Source of the DNA: Beijerinckiaceae bacterium
GTDB taxonomy: Bacteria > Pseudomonadota > Alphaproteobacteria > Rhizobiales > Beijerinckiaceae
Length of the DNA: 64,000 nucleotides
Direction of reading: 5' to 3'
Assembly: GCA_009773635.1 (NCBI GenBank)
Contig: WSYC01000007.1
Location: 2,205-66,204 of the forward strand
Part shown: in pieces, positions 54,001-62,728 of the stretch
How the letters are laid out: every line of letters starts with the position of its first letter
How positions within the stretch are numbered: position 1 is the stretch's first letter
Notes under the pieces: generated by a model
What the model saw: the letters and a program-made list of their open reading frames with translations, nothing else
The model's database searches: none
What the model was told of the DNA's origin: nothing
Program-made: the position numbers and the translations under genes

Positions 54001-54690
54001 GTAGCGCGAGAGGATCGGCGAGAGATAGGCGTCGACCACCGTCGTATCGCCGCGCCCGACGAGCTTGATCAGCGGCGAGACCTCATGGCTCACCGAGACC
54101 TGCGCAAAGCCGATCTCGCGGGCCATCGCCGCAACACGCTTTTCGTGCGCCGGATAACGATAAGCGTGCATGAAAACGATGGCGATCGCCTCGACGCCCG
54201 CCGCCTTCAGCGCCAGAAGCGCGGCGCGCGCGCCGGCCTCATCGAGCGGGATCTCGATGGTGCCATCGGTCAAGGTGCGCTCGGTGATCTCGATCACGTC
54301 CGAGTAGAGGAGTTCGGGCTTGATGATTTCCTTGGCGAAAATATCCGGGCGCGCCTGATAGCCAAGTTCCAGCGCATCGCGGAAGCCGCGCGTCGTCACC
54401 AGCACGGTCTTCTCGCCCTTGCGCTCCAGCAGCGCGTTGGTGGCAACCGTCGTGCCCATACGGACCTCACCGACAAGCCCGGCCGGGATCGCCACACCGG
54501 CCTCAAGACCGAGCAGCTCGCGAATGCCCTGCACCGCCGCGTCCTTGTAAACCCGCGGATTTTCAGACAGCATCTTCCTGGCATGGAGCTTGCCAACAGG
54601 ATCACAGCCGATGACATCGGTGAACGTGCCACCTCGATCGATCCAGAAATTCCAGACCTTGTCGTGGCTTGCGGCTGTTGAATTGACCAT
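51056..54690 (-). pseudogene. Fused hydantoinase A/B (5-oxoprolinase-type), broken by two frameshifts
   Basis: The intact gene would encode about 1200 residues: an HyuA-like ATPase half ([34 protein letters not shown]) fused to an HyuB-like half (PILLEIFNNLFMSIAEQMG, SRGHHADIGGIAPGSMSP). Such enzymes open hydantoins or 5-oxoproline with ATP. The reading frame breaks near 53680, where the expected glycine-rich GGGSILHFDG is shortened by about eight bases, and again at 51574-51617, where a 22-bp tandem duplication shifts the frame; the correct ending (TNCLIGALGAMACAQGTMNN to GGYGKA) continues in a third frame. ATG 54690 follows GGGAGG. Unless sequencing errors explain both, the protein is not made whole. 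Confidence 0.85.
51574..51617. repeat. Perfect 22-bp tandem duplication in the hydantoinase gene
   Basis: The 22-base unit beginning CCTGCGAGACTTCGACATTC occurs twice without a gap (51574-51595 and 51596-51617). In protein terms GNVEVSQ is written twice, and because 22 is not a multiple of three the second copy moves translation into a different frame. Removing one copy restores the conserved VEVSQAVTNCLIGALG sequence. Confidence 0.95.
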
Positions 54691-54725
54691 TGTCGCCTCC
54701 CGGAATGTGGCTTCGTTGCGTCATG

Positions 54726-54754
54726 TATGTAAAACGTCGATAATTTGTTGACAA
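54726..54754 (-). promoter_or_regulatory. Candidate sigma-70 promoter of the hydantoinase gene
   Basis: On the minus strand TTGTCA (54754-54749) and TACATA (54731-54726) are 17 bases apart, close to the -35 and -10 consensus, and lie 36 bases before the ATG at 54690 in an AT-rich stretch. Predicted by eye. Confidence 0.5.
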
Positions 54755-54851
54755 GATGAAAATGTAAGATAGCCTCAAATCATCGGAGACTGAAACATCA
54801 GCTCCGCACACAATCCGGCACAAGACCGGAAAGACAGGAAGGGAGTTCCGC

Positions 54852-55067
54852 ATGGCCATTCCGGCAGGCGGTATCGGGGCTGTGTTTCAGTCGGACGCCG
54901 AACGGGGCGGACGCCGTGCAGCCGTCATCCTGCCGCAGATCGTGGGCGGGCAGCTTCCTTCTCCAATCGTCGATTATTCGTCTTTCACCACGCCATGCCC
55001 AGCCGGACTATCCGGCGCGGGCCGCATTCGCTTGCCGGGAGATTGCAGCAATGTCGAAACCAACTGA
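54852..55067 (+). CDS. Small open frame upstream of dctQ, uncertain
   Basis: A 71-codon frame starting MAIPAGGIGAVFQSDAERGG. Its only support is a very strong ribosome site (AGGAAGGGAG, six bases before the ATG) and its place as first frame of the TRAP operon, overlapping the dctQ start by 17 bases. The product has no recognisable domain or signal peptide. It may be a leader peptide, a truncated gene or a chance frame. Confidence 0.3.
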   Translation: MAIPAGGIGAVFQSDAERGGRRAAVILPQIVGGQLPSPIVDYSSFTTPCPAGLSGAGRIRLPGDCSNVETN

Positions 55068-55659
55068 AGTCGCGGGCAAGTCCAAGCAGCCGGATGAAAG
55101 GCATCGCTCGGGGCTGCGCGTCATGCTCGATGCGCTTTACCTGTGGTCAGGCTATATTGCAGCCTTCTTCCTTATCGTGATCTTCCTGCTGATGATGGGC
55201 CTTGCGCTGGGCCGGCCGCTCGGTTTCAACATCCCGTCAGGGGATGATTTCACGGCTTGGTCTCTCGTCGCGATGGCCTTCTTCGGGCTCGCACACACCT
55301 TCAAGCGTGGCGAAATGATCCGCGTCGGCCTTCTGCTGGAGAGGCTTGACGGCGCCGCACGACGGCGGACAGAACTTCTGACGCTTGCGGTTGCTCTGGT
55401 GGCCATCAGCTACTTTGCCTGGCAATTTGGCGTTCTCACACATGATTCCTGGCGCTTCAACGATATTTCGCAAGGCGTGGTCTCGGTGCCGCTGTGGATT
55501 CCACAGGCGATTGGTACCGTCGGCCTGATTATTCTCGTCATCGCGTTGCTGGACGAAATTGTTCACATCGCGCGCGGCAATGCGCCGAGCTACGATCGGG
55601 CGCCTCCTGCAACACCGGACGAATTCGTTGATCGGGTCGCGTCCGGCGGGGGAGTCTGA
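55051..55659 (+). CDS. dctQ: TRAP transporter small permease (DctQ)
   Basis: A 202-residue membrane protein with four predicted helices: AAFFLIVIFLLMMGLALG, AWSLVAMAFFGLAHTF, TLAVALVAISYFAWQFG and IGTVGLIILVIALLDEI. The conserved AHTFKRGEMIRVGLLLERL after helix two marks the DctQ family. It pairs with the large permease for sodium-driven uptake of a solute held by DctP. GGGAG lies nine bases before ATG 55051. dctM starts three bases after its stop. Confidence 0.9.
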   Translation: MSKPTEVAGKSKQPDERHRSGLRVMLDALYLWSGYIAAFFLIVIFLLMMGLALGRPLGFNIPSGDDFTAWSLVAMAFFGLAHTFKRGEMIRVGLLLERLDGAARRRTELLTLAVALVAISYFAWQFGVLTHDSWRFNDISQGVVSVPLWIPQAIGTVGLIILVIALLDEIVHIARGNAPSYDRAPPATPDEFVDRVASGGGV

Positions 55660-55662
55660 GCG

Positions 55663-56991
55663 ATGTTGGCCCATGTCTTTGCGAACTTGAGCGTCGTCGG
55701 GATTTCCGCCATCCTGCTCGGGTGTCTCATCCTGATCCTTGCGAGCGGCGTCTGGATTGCCGTCGCGCTCGGTATTGTCGGATTCATCGGCATGCTTCTG
55801 GCTGCCAATGTTCCGATCGGGCAGGTCCTTGCCACGACAACCTGGAGCGCAACAGCGTCCTGGACGCTGGCTGCCCTGCCGCTCTTCATCTGGATGGGCG
55901 AGATCCTGTTCCGAACCAAGCTATCCGAGGAGATGTTCAAGGGGCTCGCGCCCTGGGTCCAGTGGCTCCCTGGCCGGTTGGTCCATGCCAATGTCATCGG
56001 CTGCGGCATCTTTGCGGCGGTGTCCGGCTCTTCGGCTGCAACGTGCGCGACCGTCGGCAAGATGACGCTGCCTGAACTGGAGCAGCGTGGCTACGACAAG
56101 GATCTGAGCCTTGGCAGCCTTGCCGGTTCGGGAACGCTTGGCCTGCTTATCCCGCCCTCGATCCCGATGGTGGTCTATGCGGTGTCGGCCAACGTCTCGG
56201 TGCTTCAGGTCTTCCTCGCTGGCTTCATCCCGGGGGCGATGGTGATGAGCCTGTTCATGGGCTACATCGTCGTCTGGTCATTGCTGAACCCCGGCAAGAC
56301 CCCTCCGCGCGATCCGCGCCTGTCGCTCGGCGCAAAGCTCCGCCAGAGCAAGAAGCTGATCCCGATCCTGTTGCTGATCGCGGGTGTGTTCTTCTCGCTG
56401 GTGCTCGGCTTTGCAACGGCGACGGAATGTGCCGCCTTCGGTGTCGTCGGCGCGCTGCTGCTCGCCTATGCCAGCGGTTCGCTGACCTGGCCGACCTTCC
56501 TCGAGAGCCTGATGAGCGCGGCGCGTCTGAGCTGCATGATCATGTTCATTCTGGCGGGCGCGGCCTTTACCACCGCCGCGATGGGCTACACCGGCATCCC
56601 GGTGGCACTGGCAAAATGGGTCAACGCACAGGGCCTGAGCCCTTACATGCTGATCTTCGCGATGACGATCATGTACATCATTCTCGGTTGCCTCATCGAC
56701 GGCATTTCCATGATCGTCCTGACGGTGGTTATCGTGCTGCCGATGGTGCAACAGGCGGGTTTCGATCTTGTCTGGTTCGGCGTCTACCTTATTATCCTGA
56801 TCGAAATGGCTCAGATCACCCCCCCTGTCGGCTTCAATCTGTTTGTCCTGCAGAATATGAGTGGGCGCGACACCGTCAGTGTCGCCAAGGCGGCCTTACC
56901 GTTCTTCATTCTGCTCAACGTTGCGGTGGTGATCATCACGGTGTTCCCCAATATCGTGCTGTATCTGCCGAAACTCGTATTCCCCGACTGA
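55663..56991 (+). CDS. dctM: TRAP transporter large permease (DctM)
   Basis: A 442-residue membrane protein with about twelve helices, the channel-forming part of a TRAP importer. Family landmarks are the GSSAATCATVGKMTLPELEQ segment, GTLGLLIPPSIPMVVYAV, TEC(A)AFGVVGALLLAY, GCLIDGISMIVLTVVIVLP and EMAQITPPVGFNLFVLQ. GGGGGAG precedes ATG 55663. The gene is tightly coupled to dctQ, and dctP follows after 81 bases. Confidence 0.95.
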   Translation: MLAHVFANLSVVGISAILLGCLILILASGVWIAVALGIVGFIGMLLAANVPIGQVLATTTWSATASWTLAALPLFIWMGEILFRTKLSEEMFKGLAPWVQWLPGRLVHANVIGCGIFAAVSGSSAATCATVGKMTLPELEQRGYDKDLSLGSLAGSGTLGLLIPPSIPMVVYAVSANVSVLQVFLAGFIPGAMVMSLFMGYIVVWSLLNPGKTPPRDPRLSLGAKLRQSKKLIPILLLIAGVFFSLVLGFATATECAAFGVVGALLLAYASGSLTWPTFLESLMSAARLSCMIMFILAGAAFTTAAMGYTGIPVALAKWVNAQGLSPYMLIFAMTIMYIILGCLIDGISMIVLTVVIVLPMVQQAGFDLVWFGVYLIILIEMAQITPPVGFNLFVLQNMSGRDTVSVAKAALPFFILLNVAVVIITVFPNIVLYLPKLVFPD

Positions 56992-57072
56992 CGTTGTACT
57001 GCCGGGCCAACAATGGCGGCCCGGCAGATGGAATGCCGACTATAATAACCACCAACGGAGAGGACCTAGACC

Positions 57073-58053
57073 ATGCCAGACCATCGTATTGCCACCTTCG
57101 CTCGCGCGATCGGCTTCGGCCTGCTCGCCACCGCCGCCGCCCAGGCCCAGACCAAATGGAACCTGCCGGCAGCCTATGCCCCAACGAACTTTCACACCGA
57201 GAACCTCGTCGAGTTTGCCAAGGATGTTTCCAAGGCAACCGGCGGCAAGCTCGAGATCACGGTGCATGCCAATGCCTCGCTGTTCAAGGCGCCGGAAATC
57301 AAGCGCGCAACCGCCACCGGCCAGACCCAGATGGGCGAAGTGCTGATGTCGCTGCACGAGAACGAGGACCCGGTCTTCGGTGTCGATGTTGTGCCCTTCC
57401 TCGCCACCAGCTTTGCGGATGCGAAGAAGCTGTGGATCGCGGCCAAGCCGGCGACCGAGAAGAAACTCGCCAGCCAGGGTCTGATGCTGCTGTTCACCGT
57501 GCCGTGGCCGCCGCAGGGCATCTATGCCAACAAGGAGCTGAACTCGGTCGAGGATATGAAGGGCCTGAAATGGCGCGCCTATAATGTCGGCACCAGCCGC
57601 ATCGGTGAAATGGTCGGTGCCCAGTCCGTCACCCTGCAGGCGTCCGACCTCCCGGCTGCGCTTGCGACCGGCGTGGTGAACTCCTACATGTCTTCCGGCG
57701 CGACCGGCTACGACACCAAGACCTGGGAAAGCATCAGCCATTTCTATGATGTGCAGGCCTGGATCCCCAAGAACGTGACCTTCGTCAACAAGGCCGCCTT
57801 CGACGCGCTCGACAAGCCAACGCAGGATGCCATCCTTGCGAGCGCCAAGGTCGCCGAGGAGCGTGGCTGGAAGATCGCCGAGGAGAAGACCAACTGGTAT
57901 CTCAAGGAACTTGCCGCCAAGGGCATGAAGACTCCGGCCCCGTCTGCTGCCCTGACAGAGGGCTTCAAGAAGATCGGTGCCCAGCTGACGACCGATTGGC
58001 TGAAGCGTGCTGGCGCCGCCGGCGAGGAAATCGTCGCCGCCTACCGCAAGTAA
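57073..58053 (+). CDS. dctP: TRAP transporter solute-binding protein (DctP)
   Basis: A 326-residue periplasmic binding protein of the DctP family. The signal peptide is short (FARAIGFGLLATAAAQAQ). The mature protein begins TKWNLPAAYAPTNFHTENL, has VPWPPQGIYANKELNSVED, the conserved ligand-carboxylate Arg in LKWRAYNVGTSRIGEM, and the dimer-side WESISHFYDVQAW. Ligands of this family are usually carboxylates; the neighbouring hydantoinase gene suggests an N-carbamoyl acid, oxoproline or related acid, as inference. A 9-bp stem terminator follows the stop. Confidence 0.93.
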   Translation: MPDHRIATFARAIGFGLLATAAAQAQTKWNLPAAYAPTNFHTENLVEFAKDVSKATGGKLEITVHANASLFKAPEIKRATATGQTQMGEVLMSLHENEDPVFGVDVVPFLATSFADAKKLWIAAKPATEKKLASQGLMLLFTVPWPPQGIYANKELNSVEDMKGLKWRAYNVGTSRIGEMVGAQSVTLQASDLPAALATGVVNSYMSSGATGYDTKTWESISHFYDVQAWIPKNVTFVNKAAFDALDKPTQDAILASAKVAEERGWKIAEEKTNWYLKELAAKGMKTPAPSAALTEGFKKIGAQLTTDWLKRAGAAGEEIVAAYRK

Positions 58054-58073
58054 GCGAGCGCGCGCCGAACCTG

Positions 58074-58100
58074 ACGCCGGGCGTGCTCAATGCCCGGCGT
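58074..58100 (+). terminator. Terminator after dctP
   Basis: ACGCCGGGC (58074-58082) and GCCCGGCGT (58092-58100) pair perfectly around a nine-base loop, followed by TCCCCGTTTT. It lies 20 bases past the dctP stop and before the regulator gene. Confidence 0.75.
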
Positions 58101-58156
58101 TCCCCGTTTTCTGCGCCTCCATGATTGGTGGGCAGATGCACCAGCAGGACCGATCG

Positions 58157-58714
58157 ATGACGACCGACAAGAAGCAGACACCGGCCACACCCGACGCCGC
58201 AACGCCGCGGCAGCTTGGGCCGATCGTTTCATCCGGCCATCTGGCCTCCGGCGCGATGCCGGCGCTGTCGGAATTCGAATTCGGCATGACGATGACCGTC
58301 CATGCCTTCCAGCGCTGGATGGTGCGCTGCATGGCCGCTGCCGGCGTGCCAGACCTTTCCCCGCTTGATGTGCTGGTGCTGCACAACGTCAACCATCGCG
58401 GCCGCGCGAAGAAGCTCGCGGACATCTGCCTCGTGCTCAACGTCGAGGATACGCACACGGTTTCCTACGCCCTCAAGAAACTCGAGCGCCTCCGGCTCGT
58501 CAAAGGCGGCAAGGCCGGCAAGGAAAAGACCGTGATGATCACCGAAGCGGGCGAGAAAGCCTGCCTCGCCTATCGCGAGATCCGCGAGGCGCTGCTTGTC
58601 AAGGCGATCCGCTCGCTCGGACTGGACGAGGCCATGCTCCATGAAGTCGCGCAGCGCATGCGCGTGCTCTCAGGCCATTACGATCAGGCTGCGCGGGCCG
58701 CCGCGAGCCTTTAA
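58157..58714 (+). CDS. MarR-like winged-helix transcription regulator
   Basis: A 185-residue DNA-binding protein. After a disordered Thr/Pro/Ala N-terminus (about 1-35), the helices FEFGMTMTVHAFQRWMVR and the winged helix with LSPLDVLVLHNVNHRG, RAKKLADICLVLNVEDTHTV (recognition helix) and LVKGGKAGKEKTVMITEAGE (wing) are visible. Such regulators usually repress neighbouring genes and release DNA on binding a small acid. AGGA lies seven bases before ATG 58157. Its stop overlaps the converging dppF stop in TTAA. It probably controls the TRAP and hydantoinase genes. Confidence 0.85.
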   Translation: MTTDKKQTPATPDAATPRQLGPIVSSGHLASGAMPALSEFEFGMTMTVHAFQRWMVRCMAAAGVPDLSPLDVLVLHNVNHRGRAKKLADICLVLNVEDTHTVSYALKKLERLRLVKGGKAGKEKTVMITEAGEKACLAYREIREALLVKAIRSLGLDEAMLHEVAQRMRVLSGHYDQAARAAASL

Positions 58715-59685
58715 ACCACCCAACAGGCCACCGAACGACCGGATTTCTGCTCCAGCACCGGCGCATCAACCTTGCACTGCGCCACCGCCTGCGCGCAGCG
58801 CGGGTGAAACGGGCAACCGCTCGGCGGTTCAAACGGCGACGGCAATTCGCCGGAGAGGATGATCCGCTCCTTCTTGTGACCGGGGTCGGCAACCGGCGTC
58901 GCCGCCAGCAGCGCGCGCGTATACGGGTGCTGCGGATTGGTGAAGATCGCTTCCCGGCTGCCGATCTCCACGGCATGGCCGAGATAGATCACCATGATAT
59001 CATCCGAGATATGCTTCACCACCGAGAGATCGTGGCTGATGAAGAGGTAGGCGAGGCCGAACTCCTCCTGCAAATCCTTGAGCAGGTTGAGCACCTGCGC
59101 GCGGATCGAGACATCGAGCGCAGAAACCGGCTCGTCGAGCACGAGGAGCTTGGGGTTCAGCATCAGTGCGCGCGCGATCGCGATACGCTGGCGCTGCCCG
59201 CCGGAGAACATATGCGGATAGCGGCCGTAGAACTCCGGCCGGAGCCCGACGCGCGCCATCATCGCGCGGGCCGCGGCTTCGCGATCCCTCGCCGACATAT
59301 CGGTGTTCACCAGCAGCGGCTCCTCCAGTGCCATGCCGATTGTCTGGCGCGGATTGAGCGAGCCGTAAGGGTTCTGGAACACGATCTGGATTTCGCGGCG
59401 TAACCGTTCGCGCGTCGCCGGATCGGCCTCGACGACATCCTTGCCGTTGATGATCAGCGCGCCGGAGGATGGCGTCTCGATCATCGTCACGAGACGGCCG
59501 AGCGTCGATTTGCCGGAACCGGATTCGCCGACAACCGCCAGCGTCTTGCCCGCTTCGAGGCTGAAGGAAACGCCTTCGAGCGCCCTGACGCTCGCATAGG
59601 GCGAGAACATGCCGCGCCGGACGATATATTGCCGCGACAGCGCCCGCGCTTCGAGAATGGCGCTTGGTTTGGGGATAGCATTCAT
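58711..59685 (-). CDS. dppF: Dipeptide/oligopeptide ABC transporter ATPase (DppF/OppF type)
   Basis: A 324-residue ATPase with Walker [15 protein letters not shown]-loop VFQNPYGSLNPRQT, signature FSGGQRQRIAIARAL, Walker B LLVLDEPVSALDVS and the C-terminal oligopeptide-transporter extension with a cysteine cluster (GCPFHPRCAQAVAQC...C) typical of DppF/OppF, which may hold an iron-sulfur cluster. ATG 59685 overlaps the dppD stop (ATGA), with GGGAG upstream. It pairs with DppD to power peptide uptake. Confidence 0.94.
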   Translation of the reverse strand: MNAIPKPSAILEARALSRQYIVRRGMFSPYASVRALEGVSFSLEAGKTLAVVGESGSGKSTLGRLVTMIETPSSGALIINGKDVVEADPATRERLRREIQIVFQNPYGSLNPRQTIGMALEEPLLVNTDMSARDREAAARAMMARVGLRPEFYGRYPHMFSGGQRQRIAIARALMLNPKLLVLDEPVSALDVSIRAQVLNLLKDLQEEFGLAYLFISHDLSVVKHISDDIMVIYLGHAVEIGSREAIFTNPQHPYTRALLAATPVADPGHKKERIILSGELPSPFEPPSGCPFHPRCAQAVAQCKVDAPVLEQKSGRSVACWVV

Positions 59686-60671
59686 GCTGCGGCTCCCTTG
59701 CCCACAGGCATTCCGTTGACGAGCGGCGTCCAGCACAGCGCCTCGCCCATGGCCGCGCCGGCTTTCGGCGGCGGCGTCGTGTGGCAGATTGCACTGGCAT
59801 GCGCGCAGCGCGGCGCGAACAGGCAGCCAGCCGGCCGGTTGAACTGACCGGGCACCATGCCGGGAATCGTCGGCAGGCGACTTGAGGTCGCGCGTTCGGG
59901 CAGCGCCGCGAGCAACCCGTGTGTATAGGGATGATGCGGATCAGCAAAAAGCGGGATCGTCGCGCTTTGCTCCACCTGCCGACCGGCGTATTGCACAATG
60001 ACGCGCTCCGCCGTCTCCGCCACCACGCCCATATCATGCGTGATCAGCACCAGCGCCATGCCCGTCTCGCGCTTGAGCGAGACCAAGAGATCGAGGATCT
60101 GCGCCTGAATGGTCACGTCGAGTGCGGTCGAAGGTTCGTCCGCGATCAGCAGCTTCGGACGGCACGACAAGGCCATCGCGATCATCACGCGCTGGCTCAT
60201 GCCGCCCGACAGCTGGTGCGGAAACGCCGCCAACCGCCGCTCGGGATCGGTGATCCCGACCTGATCGAGCAGTTCAAGCGTGCGGACCTTGCGTTGCGCC
60301 TTGTCCATGCCGAGATGCGTCTTCAAGGCTTCGCCGATCTGGAACCCGACCGTGAAACACGGATTGAGCGAGGACATCGGCTCCTGGAAGATCATCGACA
60401 TATCCTTGCCGATGATCTTGCGCCGCTCGGCGGGTTTCAGCGTCTGAAGGTCCTGCCCGTCGAACAGCATGGCGTCCGCGGTGACATCCGCGGTCCAGGG
60501 CAGCAGCCCCATCACCGCGAGCATCGCCACCGACTTGCCGGAGCCGGATTCGCCGACGATCGCCAGCACTTCGTTGGGTTCAACAACGATATCGACGCCA
60601 TCGACCGCCTTGAACAGCCCGCCGCGCGTGCGGAAGGTGACGGAGAGATTGCGGATTTCGAGAAGGGCCAT
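59682..60671 (-). CDS. dppD: Dipeptide/oligopeptide ABC transporter ATPase (DppD/OppD type)
   Basis: A 329-residue ATPase: Walker [19 protein letters not shown]-loop [16 protein letters not shown], signature [15 protein letters not shown], Walker [17 protein letters not shown], and the C-terminal extension with cysteines [15 protein letters not shown]. The [16 protein letters not shown] segment and GKSVA are typical of DppD. It lies 75 bases after dppC and overlaps dppF by four bases. Confidence 0.94.
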   Translation of the reverse strand: MALLEIRNLSVTFRTRGGLFKAVDGVDIVVEPNEVLAIVGESGSGKSVAMLAVMGLLPWTADVTADAMLFDGQDLQTLKPAERRKIIGKDMSMIFQEPMSSLNPCFTVGFQIGEALKTHLGMDKAQRKVRTLELLDQVGITDPERRLAAFPHQLSGGMSQRVMIAMALSCRPKLLIADEPSTALDVTIQAQILDLLVSLKRETGMALVLITHDMGVVAETAERVIVQYAGRQVEQSATIPLFADPHHPYTHGLLAALPERATSSRLPTIPGMVPGQFNRPAGCLFAPRCAHASAICHTTPPPKAGAAMGEALCWTPLVNGMPVGKGAAA

Positions 60672-60746
60672 GCTCTTAACTCCTTCTCACTTCGTGTTTC
60701 GACGTGTGTTCTTCACGCGAACCGGTTCCCACTTCGCTTGAAAACA

Positions 60747-61652
60747 CTATGACCTCCGCATCTTCGGATCGAGGGCATCGCGCAAGCCGTCGCCCATCAG
60801 GTTGATGGAAATGACGGTGATGAGGATCGCAAGGCCCGGAAGGGTCACGATCCAGGGGTCGGAGCGGATGAACTCGCGCGCATCGGCGAGCATCGCGCCC
60901 CATTCGGGCACCGGCGGCTGCGCGCCAAGACCGAGAAACCCGAGCGCTGCCGCTTCGAGGATCGCCTCGGAGACGCCGAGCGCGGATTGCACGATGAGCG
61001 GCGCGAGGCAGTTCGGCAGCACGGTCGAGAACATCAGCCGGAGCTTTTTGACGCCGATCACCTTCGCGGCAATCACGTAGTCCTTCGAGAGTTCCGCCAT
61101 CGCGGACGCCCGCACAAGGCGCACGTAGCGCGGCAGGAACACCACTGTCACCGCCACCACCGTATTCGTGAGGCTGGGGCCGAGCACCGCGACGATGAGG
61201 ATCGCGAGCACGAGGCCCGGCACGGCCATGATGAGGTCCATCGAGCGCGAGATGATCGTATCGACCATCGGCGACGAGAACGCCGCGACAAGCCCGAGCA
61301 GCACGCCGACGACAAACGACACCGCCATCACGACAAGGCCGATGAACAGGGATACGCGCGCGCCATACATCAGCCGCGAGAGCATGTCGCGCCCGAGCCC
61401 GTCGGTGCCGAGGATGAAGCGCCAGCTTCCCCCCTCTTCCCAGACCGGGGGCGCACGCACGGCATCGCGGAACTGCTCCAGCGGGCCGTGCGGCGCCAGA
61501 AAATCGGCGAAGATCGCGAGGAAGGCGACCCCGCAGAGGATGAACAGGCCGAACACCGCGCCCTTGTTCTCGGAGAACGAGGCCCAGAGCTGCCGCAGCG
61601 GATGTTCGACCTCGGGGACGCCGTTTGGTGAAAGCGAAGCATCATGCGCCAT
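60747..61652 (-). CDS. dppC: Dipeptide/oligopeptide ABC transporter permease (DppC type)
   Basis: A 301-residue permease of the OppC/DppC group with six hydrophobic helices. The N-terminal domain begins LRQLWASFSENKGAVFGLFI; then FILGTDGLGRDMLSRLMYGA, the EAA loop AELSKDYVIAAKVIGVKKLR and the closing EWGAMLADAREFIRSDPW. ATG 61652 overlaps the end of dppB by eleven bases and has GAGGA six bases upstream, so the two permeases are translationally coupled. Confidence 0.93.
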   Translation of the reverse strand: MAHDASLSPNGVPEVEHPLRQLWASFSENKGAVFGLFILCGVAFLAIFADFLAPHGPLEQFRDAVRAPPVWEEGGSWRFILGTDGLGRDMLSRLMYGARVSLFIGLVVMAVSFVVGVLLGLVAAFSSPMVDTIISRSMDLIMAVPGLVLAILIVAVLGPSLTNTVVAVTVVFLPRYVRLVRASAMAELSKDYVIAAKVIGVKKLRLMFSTVLPNCLAPLIVQSALGVSEAILEAAALGFLGLGAQPPVPEWGAMLADAREFIRSDPWIVTLPGLAILITVISINLMGDGLRDALDPKMRRS

Positions 61653-62655
61653 GACGGATCCTCGGATTGATGACGCCGTAGAGAACATCGACGCCGAGAT
61701 TGACCAGAATGACGATCGCGGAAATCAGCATCACCCCGCCTTGCAGCGCCGGGTAATCCCGGCGGCCGATCGCCTCGATCAGCCATTTTCCGACCCCCGG
61801 CCAGGAGAAGATCGTCTCCGTCAGCACCGCACCGGCCATCAAGGAACCGACGGAGAGGCCGATGACCGTGACAACCGGGATCAGCGCGTTCCTCAGTGCG
61901 TGCAGGCCGATGACACGGGCGGGCGACAGGCCCTTCGCGCGTGCGGTGCGCACGTAATCCTCGCTCAGCACTTCGAGCATCGACGAGCGCGTCATGCGCG
62001 CGATCACCGCCAGCGGCACGGTGCCGAGCACGATCATCGGCAGGATGAGGTGGTGAAGCGCATCCTTGAACGCGCCCTTCTGGTCCGACAGCAGCGCGTC
62101 GATCAGCATGAAGCCGGTCACCGGCTCGAAATAGAACTTGATAAGGTCGATGCGGCCCGACACCGGCGTCAGGTGGAGCCGCTCCGCGACCAGCATGATG
62201 AGCAACAGGCCCCACCAGAAGATCGGCATCGAGAAACCGGCCACCGAAAGCCCCATCAGCGTCTGGTCGAAGCGGCTGCCACGCTTGACTGCGGCGATCG
62301 CCCCGGCGGGAATGCCGATGATCGTCGCGAACATCATCGCCGCGAAGGACAGCTCGATGGTCGCCGGAAACAGCGTGAAGAACTCGGTCATCACCTTCTC
62401 GTTGGTGACAAGCGATTTGCCGAAATCGCCGTGCAGGATGCCCCAGACGTAGTCGAGGAACTGCTTCCAGACCGGCTGGTCAAGCCCAAGTTCGGCGCGG
62501 AACTGCGCCAGCCGCTCCGGGCTGATGCCGCGTTCACCGACGCGCACTTCGACGGGATCGCCCGGCACAAGGCGGATGGCGATGAAGGTGATGAACATCA
62601 GCGCGAAAAACGTCGGAATCGTCAACGCAAGACGTTTGAGAAAATGGATCAGCAT
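61642..62655 (-). CDS. dppB: Dipeptide/oligopeptide ABC transporter permease (DppB type)
   Basis: A 337-residue permease of the DppB/OppB group. It begins MLIHFLKRLALTIPTFFALM with the signature FIAIRLVPGDPVEVRVGE, then TIELSFAAMMFATIIGIPAG, the EAA loop EVLSEDYVRTARAKGLSPAR and the end LGVDVLYGVINPRIRHG. Six helices are predicted. GGGGAG lies before ATG 62655. A terminator-like hairpin separates it from dppA, as is usual to keep the binding protein in excess. Confidence 0.94.
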   Translation of the reverse strand: MLIHFLKRLALTIPTFFALMFITFIAIRLVPGDPVEVRVGERGISPERLAQFRAELGLDQPVWKQFLDYVWGILHGDFGKSLVTNEKVMTEFFTLFPATIELSFAAMMFATIIGIPAGAIAAVKRGSRFDQTLMGLSVAGFSMPIFWWGLLLIMLVAERLHLTPVSGRIDLIKFYFEPVTGFMLIDALLSDQKGAFKDALHHLILPMIVLGTVPLAVIARMTRSSMLEVLSEDYVRTARAKGLSPARVIGLHALRNALIPVVTVIGLSVGSLMAGAVLTETIFSWPGVGKWLIEAIGRRDYPALQGGVMLISAIVILVNLGVDVLYGVINPRIRHGA

Positions 62656-62670
62656 GGGTGCTCCCCGCCC

Positions 62671-62710
62671 CAAAACGAAAAGCGGGACGGCCCGATCCGG
62701 ACCGTCCCGC
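62671..62710 (-). terminator. Terminator/attenuator between dppA and dppB
   Basis: On the minus strand GCGGGACGG and CCGTCCCGC (62710-62682) form a 9-bp stem with a partly self-paired loop, followed by TTTTCGTTTTG. It should end most dppA transcripts and let some read-through reach dppBCDF. Confidence 0.85.
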
Positions 62711-62728
62711 CTGTGGCAAAAGCCGCGC

